From Rhytidiadelphus loreus (lineage: Eukaryota > Streptophyta > Bryopsida > Hypnales > Hylocomiaceae): a stretch of DNA of 64,000 bases. Below, one piece after another: positions 35,486 through 43,865 of this stretch. The notes under the pieces were generated by a model. That model saw only the letters and a program-made list of their open reading frames with translations. It was not told where the DNA came from and made no database searches. The position numbers were made by a program, and so were the translations under genes. The stretch is from assembly GCA_947034895.1 (NCBI GenBank), contig OX344765.1, positions 811,001-875,000 of the forward strand. The letters are read 5' to 3'. Positions within the stretch are counted from its first letter, which is position 1. Each line of letters begins with the position of its first letter.

Positions 35486-38400
35486 ATGAGTGGTCAAGGC
35501 GTTGAAGGTAGTGGTGGGTTGACCGGCGGAGGTGACAATAGTAGGAGGCCTAAACCAAAGGGAACCGCCCATGAGCTCCACTATGAGATTTTAGATGATC
35601 CCAACATCAAAGCAGAGGGTGGTTGGGAAGCGGAGGAAGCGGAATATTGGTCCTCCAAAACGTGCAAGAAGTATGTGAAGATGTACCACATCGACAAGTT
35701 GTGGCCTAGGGAGGCCCACATCATCCATACTCGTGGTTTTTGTTGCAAACCAGGGAATTGCAACAATGCGCACTTCATTCACCGAGCGCATGAAGTTTGG
35801 CGGGCCCTCTTCGGGGATAAAGCAATGTCCAAGGGGTATATAAACTACAGCTTGGCTTCTATGGTGTATGCAGAATTGATATTGGCACGCAAGGTAGATT
35901 GGAGCACGTTTCCAACGACAACGAACGCTCCACGTGTGCTTGAATGTAATCGGAAAGATATTCCCGATTTGTACAATCCACAAGCAGGGCCAAGTGAGGC
36001 ATTTAAATCCAAAAGAGAGGTCAAACCAATGACACGGACTATGACCAAGGACGTGGAGGTCACAAGTTCGGCAATGCAATTGGCTTCAACACAAAACCGT
36101 ACGGCAATACAAGATTTCAAAGGCGAGCATGTGGAGGGAGACATATTTTTAACTCCTCCAACGGATTTGATATGCACACCAAATGGAACAACAATGGTGG
36201 AGCACGTGGCCCCATCCGCACCACATGAACGTCATGATGATGTCATTGAGGGAGAAGTTGCTAATGCGGGAATTGCCATTCAGAATCTTATAGACAGCAA
36301 TGCTTTAAATCATTTGGCAAGTACTTCGAAGCAAAGTTTGCCGAAGACACCGAGCCCGACATTGAATCTAGGAGTTGAGGGGCATCCTTCACCTCATCAT
36401 GGAGAACAATCGGATGGCGTGCTGCCAAATGAGACCATTCTTGGCGGATTTATCGATTCCAAGTATCCACATTTGTCATCATTGAGGACATCAAAATGGC
36501 AAATTGTTCGTCGGATGCCCTTGGTTGCATTATTAGAATCTTTGTGTAAAGGTTCACATTTGTGGCGGTCACACGAAGAACGTTTAAAGAACATGGAGCA
36601 CACCAACGAGGATGGCACGAGTAACGGAGGCGCAGAAACCCAAGATGAGCCTTCCGAGAGTCAATGGGCTGATTTTGTTTTGACCGCATCAAAATTGGTA
36701 GTTACGGCTCAATTTGTAGCAGAAGTCGCTCCAAGGCTGCAAGAAGTTGCAACGGATTTTTCCAAATTAGCGCCTGAATTGTTGAGTGGTGCCTTGGACT
36801 TCATGAAGTTCAGCCAATCTATGACACCATTTCTCGACGAGCGTGTTACAGATTTGAAGGTTTTGAGTGAATACCAAGAGGAGATCAAGAAGTATAAGGG
36901 TATAGATGTTGAGAATCTCAAGTTGGCGGCGGATGCTTCGAAATTGAAAGAGAAGCTAGAGACATTGGAGGCTCAATCAGATCGTCGCCATAATACATTG
37001 CTTTTCCAAAGGAAGTTTATTGAAGACTTGGAGTACGAAATTGTAGCGTTGAAGAAGAAAATCCGAGAAGGTGAGGTGGTTGTTGAGAAGGGAAAGGAGA
37101 AAGTGGAGGACAGACTAGATGGCATTGAGGAAAACAACAATCCGGATTTGTTGTATTTGACCCCCATCGGTAATACTAATTCCACATTCCACGATGCTTC
37201 CATGCAAACGGAAAGCAATGAGGTCAAAGAATTGAAGCAAAAATTGAACGAGGTCACCGAAGAAAACACGCGTTTGGAGGCCAAGTTGAAACGATTGCAA
37301 CGGATAGTGCAATTGGATGAATGTATGCCGAAGGGCACTTTGGACTCTCGATGGTTGGCATGGGTGCAAAAACTCGAAGACAAACCGTCTGTAATATCAC
37401 GAGCAATGAAAGGGCTACTCAAATTGGTAATGAAGTTGGATGAAGAATGCGATAGCGTGGAGTCCTCTCTTTGGCGTTTGAAGAAGATGTTTGCCTTTGT
37501 GCCAACGGGATCTACCGAAATCACATATTGGGGAGACATGGATGCAATGTTCGAGCGTTTGAACCACACAAAGAAGGAAGAGGTGGCCTCCATTAATTGG
37601 GCCTTGGAACTAGAAGAAGGTTGGGTCCCTTATCCCACGCTTTCGGCACACATCAAGAAGAATGACAAGACAATGGTGCATGCTTGTGATCCTTCGGCCT
37701 TAATATTGGAGGGTCATTGTAGCCTTTGTCGAGTTCATTTTGGGCCCGAGGGAGCCCTCACCATGGGCCAATGTCCCCACACTTTCCACATCACATGCAT
37801 CGTGAAAGCATCCCTTATTCGTTCGGTGTGCCCCGAGTGTCGTTCTCCCTTGCCTCCTAGGTTCTACGAAATGCTCGGGATCTCGGAAGCTATGCCCCCC
37901 GGCCATGAATACGATCGATGGACCCTTCCGTTAGACCAAGCGCCATTCAAATTTCAAAATTATGTGCATTGGGGAAAAAGTCTAACGTGGGATTCGGTAA
38001 ATTCTACACATGGGCTATACGAATCATCGGAGGTGCCGATAGATTCCTTGGTGTGGATGACCCACGATCGAGACGTGGAGTTGCGAGCTAGAGGTATTGC
38101 CAACGAGGAGGATCGAGAAGTGTTTTGTCGTAGTATGGGGGGCCATTGGAGCATGCAACACCACAAATTCTTTTGATTTCCCGAAAAGGAAGTGAAGAAA
38201 GGACTAGATGGCAATTGGATAGAGGTGGAGCCTACACAAGAGTTTAATGAGCAATACGGGGATTACAATCACACTTTGCTAGGGAGGGCCCTGTTTTTAT
38301 CAAAGTTGGAGGAAGCTGCACAAGTTCGTGCCTTTGTGGAACTAGATGGGCAATCAAGCACAAAAAATTCAATGGTGGAGGTGGTGGGGGCATTTGATAA

Positions 38401-38773
38401 GAGGATGGGCGAAATCATAATGCATTGGAGGGCATTTTTAGTGGGGGGAGAAGAACCAAAGTGGTTTTCCATGAAAAATGATGATGACGTGGTCAACTTT
38501 TTGGTAGATAAAGTGGATGCTGCTTTGAGAGCGTTGAAGGCAGAAGACGTGGATTTGACTCCAAAACGGAAGAATAAACGGAAGATTGAAGACGAGGATG
38601 ACTACTTTCCGGATACGAAACAACACTTTTCCGCAGTAGACATGGAAGCTGCGTCCAGAGGGCCTATGAGTAAGGGCAGTCTTGGTCCTCAAACACGCCG
38701 TGCAAGTGCAAGGCTGAAGGATAAAGAGGATTCGTCGCGTCTTTCTGAGGGAGGTAGCACGGATAATATATAG
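35486..38773 (+). CDS. giant-hAT cargo protein: Cys/His domain, coiled coil, RING-H2 finger; in-frame TGA before the last 199 codons
   Basis: The start is ATG 35486 (MSGQGVEGSGG). Residues about 55-140 share the domain of the first cargo protein: TCKKYVKMYHIDK, then HFIHRAHEVWR, then NYSLASMVYAELIL and DW. A disordered stretch follows, then coiled coils (about 460-610), then a RING-H2 finger (745-785): CSLC, CPHTFHITC and CPEC, in the C3H2C3 pattern of E3 ubiquitin ligases. A TGA at 38174-38176 follows KFF. The same frame then stays open to 38773 (GLDGNWIEVEP to a basic KRKNKRK patch). The stop may be a recent mutation, may be read through, or may truly end the protein at about 896 aa. The gene lies behind array 3. 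Ubiquitin-ligase activity is inferred from the RING only. Confidence 0.7.
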
Positions 38774-39117
38774 GGTAGTTACACCTTGTTTGTATTTCGA
38801 TATGACATTATGGAGTGTTGTTAATTTTGAATCTCGAGAGGATTCAATACTATTAATTCACAACACTCATAGTATGCTATGAGTTGCTTTTCATTAATAT
38901 AAAAATATGTGGGTTACTCAAATGTTTTTGAATTTATTCTCCTAAGTTTTTGATATTTTATGCGATACTTTTTTGTCAAGTATGATTTTGGACATGCCTA
39001 TCTCTCAACATAATTTTATCTCATTAATTTCTGTATTCCTAAAATTACGTGCATCTCTAAACTAAGTCCCTAAAATTAAAACTTGTAGAATTAATGAATT
39101 ACTCAAAATCCACCAGC
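38774..39117. other. spacer after the RING gene
   Basis: About 340 bp of AT-rich DNA that likely contains the RING gene's 3' UTR. No signal stands out. Confidence 0.5.
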
Positions 39118-39300
39118 CGTCCGCTAGTCCGCCACCCGCCTACAATTTCGACGCTGCCGTCCGCCTGTCGGAGCTCGCCGTCCGCGATTCCGCCGCTGCC
39201 GTCCGCCTGTCGGAGCTCGCCGTCCGCGATTCTGTCGCTGCCGTCCGCCTGTCGCAGGTCGCCGTCCGCGATTCCGTCGCTGCCGTCCGCATTTTTGTTC
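39118..39300 (-). repeat. GCGGACGGC array 4 (upstream of the transposase gene), inverted orientation
   Basis: On the plus strand the motif reads GCCGTCCGC. From about 39,158 it repeats every 21 bp, and two spacer types alternate (CTGTCGGAGCTC and GATTCYGYCGCT), giving a 42-bp higher-order unit. The transposase ATG lies about 320 bp downstream. A weak TATA-like CTATAAG is at 39377-39383. Confidence 0.82.
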
Positions 39301-39617
39301 TCGAAACCGTTGGGGCTTTAGAAATGTTTTAGTTTTTGCTGCTCAACGGTCATGAGGAATGGGCCTGATCTGAAATCTATAAGTTCTTAGAATTTCAGAC
39401 TAACAAGCATTCCTGAGAAACTGAACGCTAAGATTTCCAAGGGCTAGGAGCTGCAATTTATTTTGTGTCCCTTGCTTGGTAATGCATAGTTCAATGGACA
39501 GGGGGGCTTTGGTTTCCAAGGCTTCATTCACACATTGTTTCTAATATTTTTTACAAATCTTATCCAACGGTTACATTTTTAATTTGAATCCAATTTACGG
39601 AATTGGAGGTGATCACT

Positions 39618-42600
39618 ATGAGCAAGGATTGGTCTTCTTGGTATGGCTTCCCGGAGGTTGGTAAAGTGCAATGCCGGTTTTGCAACTTGGTGTTTGCCAA
39701 GAAAGTAAGCCGGTTGTTTAGCCACTTAGGATACCAAGGCACATCGGGGGCTCGTGACAAAGGAATTAGCCTTTGCACAAAAATGACATCTCAAGTTCGA
39801 GCTTTATTTTTGGGTTGCCAAGGGGCGATCCCACGAAGATCGTCTCTGAACAATGTGGATGGCAGTGGCACACCTATGGCTATGCGGGAATGCGATAATT
39901 CAAATGGAAGAAACATGGCACGGTCTACACATTCCGACTCATGCACTGCACCGGAGGATTTGGATCCATTGTCTTCTGAAGTGAACCTCAGTACACAAAG
40001 ATCAAGTGAGCGTGGTACTCCACGGGGATCAAGCAGTAGGCCTCTGATTAGTCAGAAGCAAAGTATTCTGGTGAATGGATTTGAAGAAGCAAATAAACGC
40101 AAGTTGAATGCGGTGTGGGCCAATTTCTTTTATGCTGCAAACATACCATTTGCTGTTGCGAGGAACCCAGCATTCAAAGAAGCGGTGAAGCGAACCGCCG
40201 AGTTTCAACGGCCTTATATCCCACCGTCTTATCACGACTTACGCCATAAATTGCTTGACCAAGCAAAGGCAGACATTGAGGTCAATCTCCAAAAGCGGAC
40301 CGAACACAGCATTAGGAAGTTTGGAACAACATTGTCTATTGATGGATGGACGTCGGTTACGAATCGGCCGTTGATAAATGCCATACTCGTGTCTTCTGCG
40401 GGTGAGCAATTCTTGGGAGCGGTGGATACGACAGGGCACGAAAAAAATGCAACATATTTGGCTGGCATACTTGAGAGCTTCATAGAACAAGTAGGCCCCA
40501 ACAATGTGGTGCAGGTGAGTACAGATAATGCGTCAGTGAACCCTGCAGCATGGAATTTGATATCTAGAAAATATCCCCACATTTTTTTTCAAGGTTGTGT
40601 AGTACACGCCCTCAATTTGTTGCTGAAAGATTGGGGGAATGAACAATGCATTGAAGAGGTCGTGGAAAATGCCCGTATCGTGGTGAAATTCTTCAAGAAG
40701 CGGCACATGCCACTTGCAATATTTCGGAAGTACTCACCGGAATATAATTTGTTGATGGCGGTGGAAACAAGGTTTGCCTCTAATTACAACATGATTGGGC
40801 GCATGTTGAAGGTCAATGGGAAGTTGCAACAAACAGTGACGGACCCGCAATGGGATGAATACGCAAGGAAGTTTGGGCGGAACTCCAAATCCCGTAGTGA
40901 ATGTCGGATGGTGAAGAAGATAATTTTGAGCGAGCATTTTTGGCGCCGTTGTCAAAATTTCAAGGACTTGTCGGCTCCCGTTGTAAATGGTCTACGTGAC
41001 TTGGATGCAAAGAGGCCATGCATGGGCAAGGTGCTGCACATAATGAGGAAATTAGATAAACATGTCCTCTCTTTAGATAAACCGCCTTTTCGTTTATCCT
41101 CAGACCTTGCCATTCCACTAGTGCAACCGTATTATGCCCGACGGGAATTGGTGGAGACCGATCTACATTATGCAGGAGCTTTGTTGAACCCCTACCTTCT
41201 TGAAGATCAAGAGCTAGCCGACGACCAAGATGCAATGGATGCATGCAAGCGTGTTCTAATGAAAATTTGCAAACAAGGGGAGTACGCCTCGGTCGTGAAA
41301 GAATTTGTAGCCTTCCGCCACAGGGAACCTCCATTTCACAACATGTTGAACCCGGACGAGCAACAATTGTCGGCGCACGCTTGGTGGGATTTTGAAGGTG
41401 CGTGTGGGAAGCTCATTGCTCCAATTGCTAAGAGGATTTTGGCCCAACCGGTATCTTCGTCTTCATGTGAACGAAATTGGAGTAGCTATTCATTTGTTCA
41501 CAACAAATTTCGAAACAAGTTGAAGCCACAGAGAGCCCAAGATTTGGTGTATGTGTACACCAATTCCAAAGTCCTTTCTGCATCAAAGGAAAACGATGAG
41601 AAGAAGTGGTACACCGAGAATGTGGAGTCAGAAGATTCTATGTCGGAGGACGAGCGTGATGAAGATGGTGAAGATGGTGATCCTCTATTCGATAACGAAG
41701 ATGCTATGAATGATGACATCACCAATTTGGATGATGAACCGCTCCGGAGCCCAAATCGGAACAATGAAGAAGGGGATAGAAATGCAGAAGACATTTACAA
41801 CTTTCCATTGGATGAGGACAATTGTGAATATGATGAAGGTGGCCCTTCTATAGCTAAATTTGTAGATGGAACCGGGTTGTTGACTAGCGAAAAGATTCTA
41901 GCCAATACGGAGGACACTCATGCGCAAATAGTGGAGGAAAATGAGGCAATGTTTGTCAATGATTGCATCCCCCAAACAGATGAAGTGATTCCAATTCTCG
42001 AGAGTCTACCCATGGCAATGGCACTTGTAGAAGAAAATCCCGAAGTCAATGACATGGGAGAGTGTGGGGTGAAGTCTGACATGAATGTGGATAATACAAG
42101 TGTTGAATGTGTGGAAGTACCATCGAATGTAGATGCACGTGTGACGGAGTTTGATCGCCCAATGCTAGTTCACAACGTCGAAGACCAGAAGCAAATTGTG
42201 CAAGATCTCCAATTACGACCACGTAGCAATCGTCCATCAGCACTACATACAAGAGGTAGTACAACTTTGAATGGTCCCGGAGGCTCAAGATTTGGGAAAC
42301 AAGTTGAACAACATTTGACCAGTCCAACCGGAATGCACCTTCGTGTCAATCCAGATCCATTCAATTCATCATGGAGCGATGATGAGAAGGACGAGACATT
42401 GGCATCAATGTTTGGTCAACGTTCTGGCCAAACAAAACGTGATTCATTCAAATCGTCTGATGGAACATTGCAACAGATGATTGGAGCAAAGATACCCAAT
42501 CAAGGAGGATTGCAAGTAAGACCACCAACGGTGAAAGAGTCCCACAAAGCTCGAAATAAAAGATTAATGGAGGCTTTTGCAATTTCCCCATCAAAGAGAC

Positions 42601-42905
42601 AAAGTCTTGGTAAAACCCCTCTTGATGTATGTCAACCAATTTCAGCGAGGAAATTAAAACCGATTCATGGCCTTAAAGAAGGCATAGGAAAGTCTATACT
42701 AAGAGCCAAACAAGAGCAGAGGAAGGGCCGACCAACGAGGTCAGTTGCATCCAAGCAAGTACAAGGAGGGGCAATTGTACAATCTTTATCAGAGGATATG
42801 GAAAAGTCAGACAACGATGAAGATGAAGATTCAGGATGGGATACTAGAGGTCATAGTAGCGGGGCAGAGGTGAAAGGAGATAGTGATTATCAGCCTTCAG
42901 GATGA
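39618..42905 (+). CDS. hAT transposase with BED-like finger, DUF659 core and long acidic tail (1,095 aa)
   Basis: The start is ATG 39618 (MSKDWSSWYGF). A BED-like zinc finger follows: CRFC (19-22), LFSHLG (His36) and LCTK (Cys53). The hAT/DUF659 catalytic core has SIDGWTS (Asp242), VSTDNAS (Asp303) and CVVHALNLL (Cys327/His330), and WWDFEG (Glu593) is the likely third acidic residue. The hAT C-terminal dimerisation region follows, SSSSCERNWSSYSFVHNKF to DLVYVYTNSKVL (about 610-655). The remaining roughly 440 residues are acidic, Ser-rich and low in complexity, ending in a basic segment (near 1,000-1,060) and DYQPSG. This extension is unusual for hAT proteins. The frame is fully open with all catalytic positions present, so the element may be active or was recently. 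It should excise and insert the element, making 8-bp duplications. Confidence 0.85.
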   Translation: MSKDWSSWYGFPEVGKVQCRFCNLVFAKKVSRLFSHLGYQGTSGARDKGISLCTKMTSQVRALFLGCQGAIPRRSSLNNVDGSGTPMAMRECDNSNGRNMARSTHSDSCTAPEDLDPLSSEVNLSTQRSSERGTPRGSSSRPLISQKQSILVNGFEEANKRKLNAVWANFFYAANIPFAVARNPAFKEAVKRTAEFQRPYIPPSYHDLRHKLLDQAKADIEVNLQKRTEHSIRKFGTTLSIDGWTSVTNRPLINAILVSSAGEQFLGAVDTTGHEKNATYLAGILESFIEQVGPNNVVQVSTDNASVNPAAWNLISRKYPHIFFQGCVVHALNLLLKDWGNEQCIEEVVENARIVVKFFKKRHMPLAIFRKYSPEYNLLMAVETRFASNYNMIGRMLKVNGKLQQTVTDPQWDEYARKFGRNSKSRSECRMVKKIILSEHFWRRCQNFKDLSAPVVNGLRDLDAKRPCMGKVLHIMRKLDKHVLSLDKPPFRLSSDLAIPLVQPYYARRELVETDLHYAGALLNPYLLEDQELADDQDAMDACKRVLMKICKQGEYASVVKEFVAFRHREPPFHNMLNPDEQQLSAHAWWDFEGACGKLIAPIAKRILAQPVSSSSCERNWSSYSFVHNKFRNKLKPQRAQDLVYVYTNSKVLSASKENDEKKWYTENVESEDSMSEDERDEDGEDGDPLFDNEDAMNDDITNLDDEPLRSPNRNNEEGDRNAEDIYNFPLDEDNCEYDEGGPSIAKFVDGTGLLTSEKILANTEDTHAQIVEENEAMFVNDCIPQTDEVIPILESLPMAMALVEENPEVNDMGECGVKSDMNVDNTSVECVEVPSNVDARVTEFDRPMLVHNVEDQKQIVQDLQLRPRSNRPSALHTRGSTTLNGPGGSRFGKQVEQHLTSPTGMHLRVNPDPFNSSWSDDEKDETLASMFGQRSGQTKRDSFKSSDGTLQQMIGAKIPNQGGLQVRPPTVKESHKARNKRLMEAFAISPSKRQSLGKTPLDVCQPISARKLKPIHGLKEGIGKSILRAKQEQRKGRPTRSVASKQVQGGAIVQSLSEDMEKSDNDEDEDSGWDTRGHSSGAEVKGDSDYQPSG

Positions 42906-43169
42906 AAGGGATGTATAATTCATTATTCAAGTGTTCATAATGAATTGTTACATGGAAGCATGTAACGGCAATTTATTTTTTGAACCTATCATTGTAATGC
43001 ACCTGAACTTAATGATGTTCAAAATATCATCAAGGTTTTTTTGTTTCTAAATAGTCAAGCACTATTGACTAAAATTACATTGTGTGCATCATTTTCTGGA
43101 TCAAGTATTACCTACAAAAATGTAATAGTATAATGCATCAAATTTGGCTTCATGTACTGTAGTTTTATG

Positions 43170-43345
43170 GATGTCCGCCCGTCCGTGCCGTCCGCCGTCC
43201 GCGCGGACGCGTCCGCCGTCTGCGCCAACCGCCCGTCCGCGTCGGTCCGAACGGCCGACGGGTGCCATCCGATGGACGCCGTCCACATCGTCCGCGCGTC
43301 CCGAAAATGTGGGCGTCCGGACGTCCGGACATCCGAAAAATGGAC
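43170..43345 (-). repeat. GCGGACGGC array 5 (right subterminal)
   Basis: A dense run of GTCCGCC and GCCGTCCGC motifs with less regular spacing, including GTCCGGACGTCCGGAC near 43,315. It lies about 40-210 bp inside the right end and is inverted relative to array 1, as expected for subterminal transposase sites. Confidence 0.8.
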
Positions 43346-43372
43346 GTGATTTTGCCCCGGACATTGAAATTC

Positions 43373-43390
43373 GTCAACCCTGCACAAAGG
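43373..43390 (-). repeat. right terminal inverted repeat and target duplication of the giant hAT element
   Basis: GTCAACCCTG (43373-43382) is the reverse complement of the left terminus and is followed directly by CACAAAGG (43383-43390), identical to the octamer left of the element. Confidence 0.9.
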
Positions 43391-43619
43391 TGCGTCAAAT
43401 TCAGGTTTTGGGGTTTCTTGTGTTGTCTGGTTGAAGCTTCGCAAGTTTGTTCGACCTATCTTGGGAGTCTTACATACTCTTCCACACACAAGCTTGTTCA
43501 ATCTATTTGGAGATCTACCAGGGTATGTAAAAGTTTGTGCTAATTGGTAACGATGAATCTTGTCATTTTCTCAGTAGTCGAACGATGAGCTAGGAAGTCG
43601 TTTTGTTCTCATAATCTAC

Positions 43620-43865
43620 ATGGTGTGTGGTATCTGTTGGGGTTTAGATCAAATTGCCCAAGCAAAGAAATTCCATATGCAAGCCATGGTGTTTATGATT
43701 ACGATTTCTACGTTTTGGAATCTGGTTTTAGGAATCGGAACATTTTGTATTGCATTTTTCTATCTAGGGTTTTGTTATGCTCAGAGCCGTGAGGACCTTA
43801 AAGGATTGTATAAAGGATCGTCTAAAGCCCTGATTTGGGTGATACTTGGACTTGGAGAACATTGA
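43620..43865 (+). CDS. small putative membrane protein ORF (81 aa)
   Basis: ATG 43620 opens 81 codons with a hydrophobic stretch of about 30 residues (MVFMITISTFWNLVLGIGTF and onward), followed by a polar tail with SREDLKGLYKGSS. A donor-like AG/GTATGT at about 43,521 upstream hints at a 5' UTR exon, so this might be the host gene whose 5' region received the giant hAT. The family is not recognised, and the ORF could be chance. Confidence 0.3.
   Translation: MVCGICWGLDQIAQAKKFHMQAMVFMITISTFWNLVLGIGTFCIAFFYLGFCYAQSREDLKGLYKGSSKALIWVILGLGEH

Larger units (their letters stand above)
28865..43382. mobile_element. giant multi-gene hAT transposon, 14,518 bp
   Basis: The termini are CAGGGTTGAC at 28865-28874 and its reverse complement GTCAACCCTG at 43373-43382, flanked by the same octamer CACAAAGG (28857-28864 and 43383-43390). 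GTCCGGACGTCC lies 13 bp inside the left end, and a similar palindrome (GTCCGGACGTCCGGAC) lies about 60 bp inside the right end. Inside are an intact hAT transposase (39,618-42,905), a kinase-like gene (31,572-33,056, minus), a RING/coiled-coil gene (35,486-38,773) and a gene sharing a domain with it (29,447-30,547). GCGGACGGC arrays lie inward of both ends in opposite orientation and before each gene. Typical hAT elements are a few kilobases with one gene. An alternative is that internal arrays are ends of nested elements, but I found no internal CAGGGTTG end or 8-bp duplication. Confidence 0.82.
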
